Positions 35,177-45,427 are shown, counted from the first letter of the stretch. The stretch is 64,000 nucleotides of DNA from Sphingobium abikonense NBRC 16140 (GCF_001598335.1 NZ_BCYT01000004.1:186001-250000), one strand, 5' to 3'. A program made the numbers and translations. The notes: generated by a model from the sequence alone, not told the origin.

Positions 35177-36103
35177 ATGGCCGAGATTACCGCTGCCGCC
35201 GTCAAGGAACTGCGCGACCGTTCGGGCGCGGGCATGATGGATTGCAAGAAGGCGCTCACCGAAGCCAATGGCGACTTGGAAGCCGCGACCGACTGGCTGC
35301 GCGCCAAGGGCCTGGCCGCCGCGCAGAAGAAGTCCAGCCGCACCGCGGCGGAAGGTCTGGTCGGCGTCGCCGTCGCCGGCACCAAGGGCGTTGCTGTTGA
35401 AGTGAACAGCGAAACCGACTTCGTCGCCAAGAATGACCAGTTCCAGGATTTCGTCCGCACCGTCGCCACGGTTGCGCTCGAAACCGGCGCTGCCGACGCC
35501 GAAGCGCTGTCCAGCGCCGCTTACCCCGGCGGCGGCACCGTCAATGAAAAGCTGGTGTCGAACATCGCCACCATCGGCGAAAACCAGAATGTCCGTCGCG
35601 TCGGCCATGTCGAAGTGAGTCAGGGCGTCGTCGTCCCTTACGTCCACAATGCCGCTGCGCCCGGCTTGGGCAAGATCGGCGTGCTGGTCGCGCTGGAAGG
35701 CGATGCGCCGGCCGACGTCATGGAGCCGCTCGGCAAGCAGCTGGCGATGCACATCGCCGCCGCTTTCCCGCTGGCGCTGTCGGCCGACGATATCGATCCG
35801 GCCCTGCTGGAGCGCGAGCGGGCCATCGCGGCTGAAAAGGCGGCGGAAAGCGGCAAGCCCGCCGAAATCGTCGCCAAGATGGTCGACGGCGCGGTCGCCA
35901 AGTTCGCCAAGGAACAGGCGCTGCTCAGCCAGCTGTTCGTGATGGACAACAAGACCCCGGTGGTTGACGTCGTTGCCAAGGCAGCCAAGGATGCCGGCGC
36001 GACCATCACACTGAAATCCTATGTCCGCTTCCAGCTCGGCGAAGGCATCGAGAAGGAAGTCAGCGACTTCGCCGCCGAAGTGGCTGCCGCCGCCGGCGTC
36101 TGA
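35177..36103 (+). CDS. tsf: Elongation factor Ts
   Basis: A 308-residue nucleotide-exchange factor for EF-Tu. N-terminal domain [24 protein letters not shown], then the EF-Tu-contact motif [14 protein letters not shown] and [16 protein letters not shown] core (here [14 protein letters not shown]). The taggag ribosome site sits 8 bases before ATG 35177. It has the normal two-subdomain length. A terminator follows at 36135, so rpsB-tsf is one unit and pyrH begins another. Confidence 0.97.
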   Translation: MAEITAAAVKELRDRSGAGMMDCKKALTEANGDLEAATDWLRAKGLAAAQKKSSRTAAEGLVGVAVAGTKGVAVEVNSETDFVAKNDQFQDFVRTVATVALETGAADAEALSSAAYPGGGTVNEKLVSNIATIGENQNVRRVGHVEVSQGVVVPYVHNAAAPGLGKIGVLVALEGDAPADVMEPLGKQLAMHIAAAFPLALSADDIDPALLERERAIAAEKAAESGKPAEIVAKMVDGAVAKFAKEQALLSQLFVMDNKTPVVDVVAKAAKDAGATITLKSYVRFQLGEGIEKEVSDFAAEVAAAAGV

Positions 36104-36134
36104 GCCGCCGTTTCGCAGTGATATGGTAAAGGGG

Positions 36135-36163
36135 GGAGCGGCCGCAGGGTCGCTCCTCTTTTC
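36135..36163 (+). terminator. Intrinsic terminator of rpsB-tsf
   Basis: ggagcg (36135-36140) pairs with cgctcc (36151-36156) around a 10-base loop and is followed by tcttttc. It lies 31 bases after the tsf stop. Confidence 0.75.
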
Positions 36164-36311
36164 ACATGTGATGGGCAGGCGTTATTGACGTCCCCTGGCC
36201 CGTCCGGCGGGGATAAGCTGCTTGCCAGCAACAATCGCCCTTCCCATTGCGGCCCGGCCCTTCTAATGTCTGGCCGCTTCCCTAAACCCGAACCAAGGAT
36301 TCTCGCCTCGC

Positions 36312-37037
36312 ATGACCCGGCCCGCCTACAAGCGCATCCTGCTGAAATTGTCCGGCGAAGTGCTGATGGGGCAGGGGCAGTTCGGCATTGAGCCGGAAAC
36401 GGTCGCGCGCGTCGCGGGCGAAATCGCGGCGGCGAAGGATGCGGGTTTCGAAATCTGCGTGGTCGTCGGCGGCGGCAATATTTTCCGTGGCCTCGCTGGT
36501 GCGGCCAAGGGCTTCGACCGGGCAAGCGCCGACTATATGGGCATGCTCGCCACGGTCATGAACGCGCTTGCCGTTCAGAATGCGTTGGAAAAACTGGGCT
36601 ATGACACGCGCGTCCAGTCCGCCATTCCGATGGCCAGCGTGTGCGAACCCTATATCCGGCGCAAGGCCGAGCGGCATATGGAAAAGGGCCGGATCGTGAT
36701 CTTCGCCGCCGGCACCGGCAGCCCTTTCTTCACCACAGACACCACCGCAGCGTTGCGCGCGGCCGAGATGAATTGCGATGCGCTGTTCAAGGGGACCAGC
36801 GTCGACGGCATCTACAATGCCGATCCCAAGAAGGTTGCCGACGCCACCCGCTATGACAGCATCGGCTTCGACCAGGTGCTCAATGACAATCTCAAGGTGA
36901 TGGACGCCAGCGCCATCGCCCTGTGCCGCGAAAATAATATCCCCATCGTCGTCTTCAACATCCGCGAGACCGGCAATCTGGCCAAGGTGCTGGCGGGCGA
37001 AGGCGTGGCGACGATCGTGCAAAATCAGGAGCGTTGA
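36312..37037 (+). CDS. pyrH: Uridylate kinase (UMP kinase)
   Basis: A 241-residue amino-acid-kinase fold protein: [14 protein letters not shown] (phosphate-binding Gly loop), [24 protein letters not shown] and [16 protein letters not shown], all characteristic of bacterial PyrH. It phosphorylates UMP to UDP, feeding RNA and UDP-sugar synthesis. frr follows 6 bases after the stop, the conserved pyrH-frr pairing. Confidence 0.97.
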   Translation: MTRPAYKRILLKLSGEVLMGQGQFGIEPETVARVAGEIAAAKDAGFEICVVVGGGNIFRGLAGAAKGFDRASADYMGMLATVMNALAVQNALEKLGYDTRVQSAIPMASVCEPYIRRKAERHMEKGRIVIFAAGTGSPFFTTDTTAALRAAEMNCDALFKGTSVDGIYNADPKKVADATRYDSIGFDQVLNDNLKVMDASAIALCRENNIPIVVFNIRETGNLAKVLAGEGVATIVQNQER

Positions 37038-37043
37038 AGACCC

Positions 37044-37601
37044 ATGCCGCAATATGACAAAGCCGATCTGGAACGCCGCATGGCGGGCGCCGTTGAATCG
37101 CTCAAGGGCGACCTGACTGGCCTGCGCACCGGCCGCGCCAACGTGCAACTGCTCGATCCCGTGACGGTCGAAGTCTATGGCGCGCATATGCCGCTCAACC
37201 AGGTCGCGACCGTGTCGGCGCCCGAACCGCGCATGTTGTCGGTGCAGGTGTGGGACAAGAGCAATGTCGGCCCGTGCGACAAGGCGATCCGCTCGGCGGG
37301 CCTGGGCCTCAACCCGATCGTCGACGGACAGACGCTGCGCCTGCCGATCCCGGATCTCACTGAAGAGCGCCGCAAGGAACTGGCCAAACTGGCCAGCAAA
37401 TATGCCGAAGGCGCTCGCGTCGCCGTGCGCAACGTCCGCCGCGACGGCATGGACAGCTTGAAGACCGATGAAAAGAAGGGCGAAATCAGCGAGGATGAGC
37501 GTAAGCGGTTGGAAACCGAAGTGCAGAAACTGACGGATTCCACCATCGTTGATATCGATGCGATGACTAGCGCGAAGGAAAAGGAAATTCTCGGCCAGTA
37601 A
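37044..37601 (+). CDS. frr: Ribosome recycling factor
   Basis: A 185-residue protein with the long-helix pattern of [54 protein letters not shown] and [13 protein letters not shown]. It splits post-termination ribosomes with EF-G. It sits between pyrH (6-base gap) and uppS (44-base gap) and is of standard length. Confidence 0.97.
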   Translation: MPQYDKADLERRMAGAVESLKGDLTGLRTGRANVQLLDPVTVEVYGAHMPLNQVATVSAPEPRMLSVQVWDKSNVGPCDKAIRSAGLGLNPIVDGQTLRLPIPDLTEERRKELAKLASKYAEGARVAVRNVRRDGMDSLKTDEKKGEISEDERKRLETEVQKLTDSTIVDIDAMTSAKEKEILGQ

Positions 37602-37645
37602 GCCGGGGCTTTCCTTTCGCGGCCAACGCACGCATTGTCTTCCTG

Positions 37646-38425
37646 ATGGCCACACACGCCCAGTCCAACCTGTCCAGCATCGCGTCAGCCGATGGCGCCC
37701 GCGCCGTCGATGGCGTGGCCGCGCCGTCATCGGGACCGCGCCACGTCGCCATCATCATGGACGGCAATGGGCGTTGGGCGAAAAAGCGTCTGCTGCCACG
37801 GATCGCCGGGCATCGCGCGGGGGTGGAGGCGGTGCGCCGGGTCGCGCGCGCCGCGCAGGACATGGGCCTGGAATGCCTGACGCTCTACGCCTTTTCGTCG
37901 GAAAACTGGAAACGACCGGCGAGCGAAGTGGCCGACCTGATGGGACTGTTGCAGCATTTCATCCAGAGCGATATTGACGAATTTCACGCAAATGGCGTGC
38001 GGTTGAAGGTCATCGGGGATTATCGTGCGCTCGATCCCTCGCTGGTGACGCTGATCGAAGGCGCGATGGCGCGCACCGCCGGCAATAGCGGCCCGGTCAT
38101 CGCGATCGCGCTCAACTATGGCGCGCAGGACGAAATGGTGCGCGCGGCGCAGCGTATCGCGCAGAAGGTGGCGCGCGGCGAACTGGTCGCGAGCGATATC
38201 GGCATTGCCGACATCGACGGCGAACTGGACACATCAGGACTGCCTCCGCTCGACCTGCTCATCCGGACGTCTGGCGAATTGCGGCTCAGTAACTTCATGC
38301 TCTGGCAGGCAGCCTATGCCGAACTTTATTTCACGGACCTGCTCTGGCCCGATTTCGACGGTCAGGCGCTTGGTCAGGCGCTGGACGCCTTTCGCATGAG
38401 GGACCGCCGCTTTGGCGGGTTGTAA
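37646..38425 (+). CDS. uppS: Undecaprenyl diphosphate synthase
   Basis: A 259-residue cis-prenyltransferase with the diphosphate-binding HVAIIMDGNGRWAKKR (catalytic Asp39), GHRAGVEAVRR, TLYAFSSENWKR and, at the C-terminus, PLDLLIRTSGELRLSNFMLWQ and the YAELYFTDLLWPDF block. It makes the C55 lipid carrier for cell-wall and polysaccharide synthesis. The first about 30 residues (Ala/Ser-rich) are an N-terminal extension relative to shorter homologues, so the true start may be later. The order uppS-cdsA-dxr-rseP-bamA is the classic one. Confidence 0.96.
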   Translation: MATHAQSNLSSIASADGARAVDGVAAPSSGPRHVAIIMDGNGRWAKKRLLPRIAGHRAGVEAVRRVARAAQDMGLECLTLYAFSSENWKRPASEVADLMGLLQHFIQSDIDEFHANGVRLKVIGDYRALDPSLVTLIEGAMARTAGNSGPVIAIALNYGAQDEMVRAAQRIAQKVARGELVASDIGIADIDGELDTSGLPPLDLLIRTSGELRLSNFMLWQAAYAELYFTDLLWPDFDGQALGQALDAFRMRDRRFGGL

Positions 38426-38428
38426 CTG

Positions 38429-39208
38429 ATGGTCAGCGACCTTCGGACCCGGACCATTGTTGGCGTCGCGCTGATTGCGATGGCGCTGGGCGCTTTGCTG
38501 GCCGGCGGAATTATTTTCTGGCTTCTGCTGGTGGTTGCGGGCGTACTGATGCAGGGCGAGTGGGGGGATCTGACCCGCGCCACCGCAGAGCAGCGCAAGG
38601 CCGCAATGTTCTCCATATCCATTCCCCTGGCGCTGCTGTGCCCGTTGGCGGCCGGTATTGATTGGCCCGTGCTGATCGCCGGGGCAGCGGCCTTCTTCTT
38701 CATCGCCTTCACCAGCCGCAATATCGTGCTGGCTCTAGGTGTCCCCTATATCTGCATTCCCGTCACCGCCCTTTTGTTCCTGCGGGGTCAGCCGCCCTAT
38801 GCTTATGGCTTGCTGCTCGCCTTCTGGGCGCTCGGGCTGGTGTGGGCGACCGATATCGGCGCCTATTTTGCGGGACGGTCGATCGGTGGGCCAAAGCTGG
38901 CGCCGCGGATCAGCCCGTCCAAGACTTGGTCGGGCCTCGCGGGCGGCGTGCTGGCGGCGCTGATGCTGGGTTTTCTTTTGCACCGTTTTGCCGGCCTGCC
39001 GATCCAGCTGGCGGCGGCGAGCGGACTGCTGGCGGTCGCGGCGCAATTGGGTGATCTGCTGGAAAGCGCGATGAAGCGCCGCGCCGGGGTCAAGGACAGC
39101 GGCACGATGCTGCCCGGCCATGGCGGCGTGCTGGACCGGCTGGACGGGGTGGTTGCTGCGGCACCCCTGGCGGCGCTGTGCTACATCCTTCTGGCGCAGG
39201 CTGTTTGA
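38429..39208 (+). CDS. cdsA: Phosphatidate cytidylyltransferase (CDP-diglyceride synthase)
   Basis: A 259-residue polytopic membrane protein with about eight hydrophobic segments. The C-terminal signature SAMKRRAGVKDSGTMLPGHGG followed by VLDRLDG is diagnostic of CdsA, as is ISPSKTWSGLAGG. It makes CDP-diacylglycerol, the substrate of pssA in this same window. It starts 3 bases after uppS, and dxr follows 5 bases after its stop. Confidence 0.96.
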   Translation: MVSDLRTRTIVGVALIAMALGALLAGGIIFWLLLVVAGVLMQGEWGDLTRATAEQRKAAMFSISIPLALLCPLAAGIDWPVLIAGAAAFFFIAFTSRNIVLALGVPYICIPVTALLFLRGQPPYAYGLLLAFWALGLVWATDIGAYFAGRSIGGPKLAPRISPSKTWSGLAGGVLAALMLGFLLHRFAGLPIQLAAASGLLAVAAQLGDLLESAMKRRAGVKDSGTMLPGHGGVLDRLDGVVAAAPLAALCYILLAQAV

Positions 39209-39213
39209 GCGGC

Positions 39214-40371
39214 ATGAAAAGCGTTTCCATCTTTGGCGCCACCGGATCGGTCGGCCTGTCCACGATTGACCTCGTCCAGCGCGAACCGGACGCCTATCGC
39301 GTGGTGGCGCTGACCGCGCATCGCGATGTCGACGGGCTGGCGGCGCAGGCGAAGGCGACCGGCGCAAAACTGGCGGTCATTGCGCAGAACGATCTCTATG
39401 GCACGCTCAAGGATGCGCTCGCCGGATCGGGTGTCGAAGCGGCTGCGGGAGAAGCGGCGCTGGTCGACGCAGCGCAAGCCGGCGCGGACTGGACCATGGC
39501 GGCCATCGTCGGCTGTGCGGGCCTCACGCCCACCATGGCTGCGTTGAAAGCCGGCGGCACGGTGGCGCTGGCGAACAAGGAATCGCTGGTGTCGGCCGGT
39601 GGCCTGATGATGGCGGCGGCGCGGGAATCGGGCGCGACGCTGCTGCCGGTCGACAGCGAGCATAATGCGATCTTCCAGTGCCTTGCCGGCGGTTCCATCG
39701 ACGATGTCTCAAGGATCATCCTGACGGCGAGCGGCGGCCCGTTCCGATCGCGCAGCCGCGCCGAGATGGTCGGCATCACCCCGGCGCAGGCGGTGGCGCA
39801 TCCCAACTGGTCGATGGGCGCGAAGATCAGCGTCGACAGCGCGACGATGATGAACAAGGGACTGGAATTGATCGAGGCCGATCACCTGTTCCCGGTGGGC
39901 CTTGATCGCATAGAGATACTCGTCCACCCCCAATCGGTGATCCATTCGATGGTCGAATATCGCGATTGTTCGACGCTGGCGCAATTGGGTTCGCCGGATA
40001 TGCGTATTCCCATCGCCCATGCGCTGGCCTGGCCGGACCGTATCGTCACGCCGTGCCAGAAGCTGGATCTCGCGACCATTGGCAGGCTCGACTTTGAAGC
40101 GCCTGATGCTGAACGCTTTCCTGCGCTCCGCCTAGCCCGCGCGGCGGCTGCGGAAGGGGGGGCGACCCCCGCAATCCTCAATGCCGCCAACGAAGTCGCG
40201 GTGGCCGCTTTTCTGGCGGGGCGCATCGGCTTCCTTGATATTGCCATGATTGTGGAGGATGTGTTGGACCGCTATAGCGCGGGGCGGCCCAGCACGATCG
40301 GGGACGTGCTGGCGGCCGACGCGCAGGCCCGCCTCTTTGCGGGTCAGACGATGGAAAGATTGACGGTTTGA
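39214..40371 (+). CDS. dxr: 1-deoxy-D-xylulose 5-phosphate reductoisomerase
   Basis: A 385-residue NADPH enzyme of the MEP pathway: nucleotide-binding SIFGATGSVGLSTIDL, ALANKESLVSAGGLM, LPVDSEHNAIFQCL (metal and substrate residues) and ASGGPFRSRS. ATG 39214 starts at the conserved N-terminus, while the frame upstream to 39178 lies inside cdsA. Its stop overlaps the TTG start of rseP. It works upstream of ispH at 22877. Confidence 0.97.
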   Translation: MKSVSIFGATGSVGLSTIDLVQREPDAYRVVALTAHRDVDGLAAQAKATGAKLAVIAQNDLYGTLKDALAGSGVEAAAGEAALVDAAQAGADWTMAAIVGCAGLTPTMAALKAGGTVALANKESLVSAGGLMMAAARESGATLLPVDSEHNAIFQCLAGGSIDDVSRIILTASGGPFRSRSRAEMVGITPAQAVAHPNWSMGAKISVDSATMMNKGLELIEADHLFPVGLDRIEILVHPQSVIHSMVEYRDCSTLAQLGSPDMRIPIAHALAWPDRIVTPCQKLDLATIGRLDFEAPDAERFPALRLARAAAAEGGATPAILNAANEVAVAAFLAGRIGFLDIAMIVEDVLDRYSAGRPSTIGDVLAADAQARLFAGQTMERLTV

Positions 40372-41501
40372 TCCAGAATCCCGGCTTCCTGCTGACAGTG
40401 CTGGCCTTTGTGGCGGTCATCGGACCGCTGGTCTTCGTCCATGAGCTCGGCCATTATCTGGTCGGCCGCTGGTTCGGGGTGAAGGCGGAGGCCTTTTCGA
40501 TCGGCTTTGGTACCGAACTCTTCGCCTGGGTGGACAGGCGCGGCACGCGCTGGCGTGTCGCGGCTTTGCCCTTGGGCGGCTATGTCCGCTTCAAGGGCGA
40601 CATGAACGCCGCCAGCATGACCGATCCGGCCTGGCTGGAAATGTCGGCGAAGGATCGGGCGGAAAGCTTCCCCGCCAAACCCTTGTGGCAACGCGCCGCC
40701 ATCGTGGCGGCAGGGCCGGCGATCAATTTCCTGTTTGCCATGCTGATTATCGCGACCTTCGCCGTGGTCCATGGCGAAAGCCGTACGCCGGCGGTTGCGG
40801 GAATCGTCGAACAGGGCAGCGCAGCGGACGCCGCCGGTATCAAGGTGGGCGATCGCATCCTGTCCTTCAACGGGCGGGCGATGGACACTTACACCGACAT
40901 GGTGATGTATACGCGCATCCGTCCGGGCGAGCCGGTCGATGTGGCGATCGAGCGGAACGGTCGGCGGCTTGACGTGCGCACAACGATCGGCGCGGTGATG
41001 GAGGATGACGGTTTCGGCCAGAAATTCCGCGTCGGCCGGCTGGGCATCGGCGCTGGCGAACCCGTGGTCGAGCGCGTCAGCCTGCTGCGCGCGCCGGTCG
41101 TGGCGGTAGAGCGCACCGGGCAGATCGTGCGCACCATGGTCGAAACGCTGGGTCAGATCGTCAGCGGCGGCCGATCCGTCAAGGAACTGGGCGGGCCTCT
41201 CAAGATCGCGCAGGTGTCTGGGCAGGCCGCGACGCTGGGGTTGGAAAGCTTTATCTTCTTCGTCGCGCTCATCTCGATTAACTTGGGGTTCATCAACCTG
41301 TTGCCAATCCCCATGCTCGATGGCGGGCATCTGCTCTTTTACGGGATTGAGGCGGTGCAGCGGCGCCCGGTCAGTGCGCAGGCGCAGGAATGGGCCTACA
41401 GGTCCGGCCTTGCAGTGCTGATGGCGATGATGCTGCTGGTGACTTTCAACGATTTGTCGTCTTTCGGGCTTTGGAAAAGCCTGTCCGGCTTGATCGGCTG
41501 A
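40368..41501 (+). CDS. rseP: Site-2 zinc protease RseP
   Basis: A 377-residue membrane metalloprotease: HELGH in the first helix region (LVFVHELGHYLVGRWFG), a central PDZ domain (EQGSAADAAGIKVGDRILSFNGR) and the second active-site motif NLLPIPMLDGGHLLFY. It cleaves anti-sigma factors or signal peptides within the membrane and adjoins bamA as usual. The TTG start at 40368 overlaps the dxr stop by 4 bases. No PDZ duplication is obvious, so the protein is shorter than E. coli RseP, as in other alphaproteobacteria. Confidence 0.95.
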   Translation: MIQNPGFLLTVLAFVAVIGPLVFVHELGHYLVGRWFGVKAEAFSIGFGTELFAWVDRRGTRWRVAALPLGGYVRFKGDMNAASMTDPAWLEMSAKDRAESFPAKPLWQRAAIVAAGPAINFLFAMLIIATFAVVHGESRTPAVAGIVEQGSAADAAGIKVGDRILSFNGRAMDTYTDMVMYTRIRPGEPVDVAIERNGRRLDVRTTIGAVMEDDGFGQKFRVGRLGIGAGEPVVERVSLLRAPVVAVERTGQIVRTMVETLGQIVSGGRSVKELGGPLKIAQVSGQAATLGLESFIFFVALISINLGFINLLPIPMLDGGHLLFYGIEAVQRRPVSAQAQEWAYRSGLAVLMAMMLLVTFNDLSSFGLWKSLSGLIG

Positions 41502-41587
41502 CGCGCTTCGGGCAGGGAAGCGCGGCTTGGCGTCGTCTGTTGCGACGGAAACATTTTTTTGCGTTTGAGGTGGAGCGGGTGACAGCG

Positions 41588-44230
41588 ATGAACAGCAGCA
41601 TGAGGCAGCGCCCGATCGTGGCCGCCCTGTTGGCGACGACCATGATCGCGGGCCTCACGGCGGTTCCGGCGGTGGCGCAGGATGCCGCCGCGCCGCTGGC
41701 CGCGCCTGCGACGACCGCAGCGCCAGCCGCGCAGGGGACGATCCGGTCGATCACCGTCACCGGCACGCAGCGGCTGGAGCCGGACACGGTGCTGTCCTAC
41801 ACCAAGCTCCGCATCGGCCAGCCCTACAGTCAGGAAAGCCTCGATCAGGGGCTGCGCGACCTGTACGAAACCGAGTTGTTCGCCGACGTCCAGATCCGCA
41901 ACGACAATGGCGCGCTGACGGTTGAGGTGAAGGAAAATCCGGTCATCAACCGCATCGTGCTGGAAGGCAATAAGCGGTTGAAGGACGACAAGATCCGTCC
42001 GGAAATCAAGCTCGCCCCGCGCCAGATCTATACCCGGTCGAAGGTCCGCGCCGACGTCGCCCGCATCGTCGAATTGTATCGCCGCCAGGGTCGCTTCGCC
42101 GCGACCATCGAGCCCAAGATGGTGCAGCTCGACCAGAATCGCGTCGATATCGTCTTTGAAATTTCCGAAGGGCCTAAGTCCAAGGTCCGCCAGATCAACA
42201 TCATCGGCAATGACAAGTTCAGCGATGGCGAACTGCGCAGCGAGATGGTGACGAAGCAGTCGCGCTGGTTCCGCATTTTCTCATCGGGCACCAGCTATGA
42301 CCCCGATCGCCTGGCCTATGACCAGCAGAAGCTGCGCCAATTCTATCTGACCGAAGGCTATGCCGATTTCCGCGTCATTTCCGCCGTGGCGGAACTGACG
42401 CCGGACAAGCAGGACTTCATCATCACCTATGTGGTGGAGGAGGGCGATCGCTACAAGTTCGGCGATGTGAAGGTCGAATCGGACATTCGCGACCTGTCGG
42501 GCGAAAGCCTGACCAAGCGGTTGCCGATGAAGACGGGCGACTGGTACAACGCCAAGCTGGTCGAGGATACGGTCGATACGCTTAGCGAAACCGCCGGCCT
42601 GTTCGGCTATGCTTTTGCTGACGTGCAGCCCGACTTCAACCGCAACAAGGAAGACCTGACGATGGGGATTAATTTCCGCATCGCCAATGCGCCGCGCGTC
42701 TATGTCGAACGGGTCGACATTAACGGCAACACGCTGACGCAGGACAAGGTCATCCGCCGCGAATTCCGCCTGGCCGAAGGGGATGCGTTCAACAGCTTCC
42801 TGGTCAAGCGGTCGAAGGACCGGATCAATTCGCTCGGCTTCTTCCAGGAAAAGCTGGATATCGAGCAGAAGCCCGGCTCTGCGCCCGACCGCATCGTGCT
42901 GGAAACCAATGTGCAGGAAAAATCGACTGGCGAATTGTCGCTGTCGGCCGGTTTCTCCTCGCTGGAGCGCTTCATCGTCGCAGCATCGATCACCCAGCGC
43001 AATTTCCGAGGCAAGGGCCAGGAACTGCGCACGTCGGTCAATTATTCCGCCTATTCCAAGTCGATCGAGGTCGGGTTCACCGAACCCTATTTCATGGACA
43101 AGAATATCGCGCTGGGTGGCGACATCTATCGCCGCGACCTCAACAGCTTCCGTTATCTGACCAATAATGATCGCGACACCACCTACGAGCAGACCACCAC
43201 GGGTTTCCAGATCCGTGCGGGCGTGCCGATCACCGAATATATGTCGCTGGCGCTGCGCTACAGCCTCAACTTCGACGATGTGACGCTGGACGAGGACACT
43301 TATTACACGGATGGCCAGTGCGACCCATTGCTGGCGGGCCGCTATCTCTGCGATGCGATCGGCAAGCGGACGACATCGTCGGTGGGCTATTCGCTGATCT
43401 ACGACACGCGCGACAATCGCATTCGCCCGACGCGCGGCAACAATGTTGTGTTGAGCCAGGATTTTGCGGGCCTTGGCGGTGACGTCAAATATGTGAAGAC
43501 GCGCCTGTCGGCGTCCAAGTTCTGGCCGCTGGGCGGTGGTTTCATCTTCTCCCTGTCGGGCGAGGGCGGCTATATCCACAGCCTGGAAGGCGAACGGCGC
43601 GATGCGTCGGGCGCGTTGGTCGAAAAGGTGCGGCTGGTCGATCGCTTCTTCCTGGGCGAACCGCAATTCCGTGGCTTCGATATTCGCGGCGTAGGCCCGC
43701 GCGTGAAGCGCTATTATCTGACCGCAGAAACGGATGAGGATGGTGCGTCCACGGGCAATTATATCCGCACCAACAGCAATAATAATATCTCCGACGACGC
43801 GCTGGGCGGCAAGATTTATTATCTGGCGCGGGCTGAGGTCCAAATTCCATTGGGTTCGGCAGCGCGCGAAATGGGACTGCGGCCATCCGTGTTCGTGGAC
43901 GCGGGCGCGGTCGCAGGCATCAAGGATCCAGATACGATCAACTTTGCCGGCTATTGTGCGCCGGGCACGGGCGCGCCCACCGGCTCGACCACCGTGCGCG
44001 CAGACGGTACGGCCCGAGCGCCGATATGCCCTGCCAACTACACTTTCTCGGGCGGCAATTTCGAAGAAGAATATCTCGGCGACACGCTCAAGCCGCGTCT
44101 GTCGGTGGGCTTTGGCGTCAACTGGAACTCGCCCTTTGGTCCGTTCCGCATCGACATCGCCAAGGCCCTGCTCAAGGAACCAGGGGACGACAACAAGCTC
44201 ATCACCTTCAATGTGGGGACTCAATTCTGA
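41588..44230 (+). CDS. bamA: Outer membrane protein assembly factor BamA
   Basis: An 880-residue Omp85 protein with a signal peptide (ending AVAQ), an Ala/Pro linker, five POTRA domains (about 50-460; first IRSITVTGTQRLEPDTV), and a beta-barrel closing with NSPFGPFRIDIAKALLKEPG and a terminal Phe (NVGTQF), the beta-signal. Two extracellular-loop regions hold paired cysteines (QCDPLLAGRYLCD and CAPGTGAPTG...APICPANY), unusual for BamA. It folds outer membrane proteins. GTG 41579 is an alternative start. A weak hairpin and T-run precede it, so it may have its own promoter. Confidence 0.96.
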   Translation: MNSSMRQRPIVAALLATTMIAGLTAVPAVAQDAAAPLAAPATTAAPAAQGTIRSITVTGTQRLEPDTVLSYTKLRIGQPYSQESLDQGLRDLYETELFADVQIRNDNGALTVEVKENPVINRIVLEGNKRLKDDKIRPEIKLAPRQIYTRSKVRADVARIVELYRRQGRFAATIEPKMVQLDQNRVDIVFEISEGPKSKVRQINIIGNDKFSDGELRSEMVTKQSRWFRIFSSGTSYDPDRLAYDQQKLRQFYLTEGYADFRVISAVAELTPDKQDFIITYVVEEGDRYKFGDVKVESDIRDLSGESLTKRLPMKTGDWYNAKLVEDTVDTLSETAGLFGYAFADVQPDFNRNKEDLTMGINFRIANAPRVYVERVDINGNTLTQDKVIRREFRLAEGDAFNSFLVKRSKDRINSLGFFQEKLDIEQKPGSAPDRIVLETNVQEKSTGELSLSAGFSSLERFIVAASITQRNFRGKGQELRTSVNYSAYSKSIEVGFTEPYFMDKNIALGGDIYRRDLNSFRYLTNNDRDTTYEQTTTGFQIRAGVPITEYMSLALRYSLNFDDVTLDEDTYYTDGQCDPLLAGRYLCDAIGKRTTSSVGYSLIYDTRDNRIRPTRGNNVVLSQDFAGLGGDVKYVKTRLSASKFWPLGGGFIFSLSGEGGYIHSLEGERRDASGALVEKVRLVDRFFLGEPQFRGFDIRGVGPRVKRYYLTAETDEDGASTGNYIRTNSNNNISDDALGGKIYYLARAEVQIPLGSAAREMGLRPSVFVDAGAVAGIKDPDTINFAGYCAPGTGAPTGSTTVRADGTARAPICPANYTFSGGNFEEEYLGDTLKPRLSVGFGVNWNSPFGPFRIDIAKALLKEPGDDNKLITFNVGTQF

Positions 44231-44880
44231 TGAAGACACTCGTTAAAGCCGCGGCACTGGTGTTCGCGCCCATGACCGCCATAGCGCTGACTGCTGTCCC
44301 GGCCGCAGCCCAGACCAAGTCCGGCATCGCCGTCGTCGATCTGGAGGAAGCCGTCGCCAAGAGCACGGCCTTCACCACCGCGATGACCCAGATGCAGACC
44401 ACCTACAAGCCGCAGCTGGACCAGATCGCTTCGCGTCGCAGCGCGATCGAAACCGATCTCAAGACCAAGAATGACGCGCTGCAGGCCGCTTACAAGGCCG
44501 CCGGCAACAAGTCGACACCGGCGCTGGAAACCCAGTTCCAGCAGTTGCAGCAGGCGCAGCAGACCGGCCAGGCCGAATTGCAGCGCCTGACCCAGCCGGT
44601 AGCGCTGGCCCGCGCTTATGTCGAACAGCAGATCGTCGCCAAGCTGGACGACGCGCTGAAGGCCGCAACCGCCAAGACCAAATCGGAAATCGTCTTCAAG
44701 AAGGCAGCGACCGAAAGCTTTGGCGCGAACGCGGACATCACGCCGGCCGTCATCACCGAACTCAATGCGCTGGTCCCCAGCGTCGGCATCACCCCGCCGG
44801 CCGGCTGGCAGCCGGGCCAGGCGCAGGGCGCGGCCGCCGCAGCGCCCGCAACCCCGGCGCAGGCGCCCAAGTCGCGCTGA
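44230..44880 (+). CDS. skp: OmpH/Skp family periplasmic chaperone
   Basis: A 216-residue protein with a signal peptide (AVPAAAQ cleavage) and an OmpH-type coiled coil ([20 protein letters not shown], then Gln/Ala-rich helices), ending in an Ala/Pro tail. Skp-like chaperones carry unfolded outer membrane proteins to BamA, encoded immediately upstream. The start overlaps the bamA stop (TGATGA). It is followed after 7 bases by fabZ rather than by lpxD. Confidence 0.9.
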   Translation: MKTLVKAAALVFAPMTAIALTAVPAAAQTKSGIAVVDLEEAVAKSTAFTTAMTQMQTTYKPQLDQIASRRSAIETDLKTKNDALQAAYKAAGNKSTPALETQFQQLQQAQQTGQAELQRLTQPVALARAYVEQQIVAKLDDALKAATAKTKSEIVFKKAATESFGANADITPAVITELNALVPSVGITPPAGWQPGQAQGAAAAAPATPAQAPKSR

Positions 44881-44887
44881 TACAAGA

Positions 44888-45364
44888 ATGAACGGAGAGG
44901 TTGAAACGAACGCGCGTGGCCCGATGGATGTCCGTCGGGTCATGGCTGCGCTGCCGCATCGTTACCCGATGCTGCTGATCGACCGCGTGGTGTCGCTGGT
45001 GCCCAACCAGTCGATCCACGCGATCAAGGCGGTGTCGGTCAACGAACCCTTTTTCCAGGGGCATTTCCCCACCCGTCCGATCATGCCGGGCGTGCTGATC
45101 GTCGAGGCGATGGCCCAGGCGGCCGGCGTGCTGGCGGTGGAATCGATGAACCTCGCCGATTCCGGCAAGCTCGTCTATTTCATGAGCATCGACGGCGCGA
45201 AGTTCCGATCGCCGGTGGAACCGGGCTGCCTGCTCGACCTGCATGTCGAAGTGACGCAGAACCGGGGCGCGATCTGCAAGTTCAGCGGCAAGGCGACGAT
45301 CGACGGCAAGCTGGCGTCGGAGGCGAATTTCGTCGCGATGATCACCGATCCGCCGCAGGACTGA
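44888..45364 (+). CDS. fabZ: 3-hydroxyacyl-[acyl-carrier-protein] dehydratase FabZ
   Basis: A 158-residue hot-dog dehydratase with the catalytic His in [23 protein letters not shown] and the start-proximal [12 protein letters not shown]. It acts in fatty acid elongation. ATG 44888 is used; MDVRRVM at 44924 is an alternative start that better matches homologue lengths. It is the last member of the bam cluster, and the usual lpxA does not follow. Confidence 0.95.
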   Translation: MNGEVETNARGPMDVRRVMAALPHRYPMLLIDRVVSLVPNQSIHAIKAVSVNEPFFQGHFPTRPIMPGVLIVEAMAQAAGVLAVESMNLADSGKLVYFMSIDGAKFRSPVEPGCLLDLHVEVTQNRGAICKFSGKATIDGKLASEANFVAMITDPPQD

Positions 45365-45391
45365 CCGCCCGCTTATTACCATGCTTGCTTT

Positions 45392-45427
45392 GGCGCGCCG
45401 AAACCGCTAACGGCGCGCCTTCGCTTA
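45392..45427 (+). terminator. Probable terminator of the bam cluster after fabZ
   Basis: ggcgcgcc (45392-45399) pairs with ggcgcgcc (45412-45419) across a 12-base loop and is followed by a T-rich stretch (ttcgcttattttc). Confidence 0.65.

Noticed and set aside
41531..41558. Hairpin and T-run upstream of bamA as a strong terminator
   Set aside because: The stem (cgtcg/cgacg) is only five pairs, and the rseP-bamA linkage is conserved, so I did not list it as a terminator. It may still affect read-through.
42281..44239. Very long open frame antisense to bamA (about 650 codons)
   Set aside because: It mirrors the codon phase of bamA in high-GC DNA, has no coherent domain motifs, and the plus-strand frame has a complete BamA. 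The same applies to long antisense frames opposite argS (24736-26169), ptsP, rpsB-tsf (34223-35752), pyrH-frr, sucA and ispH.
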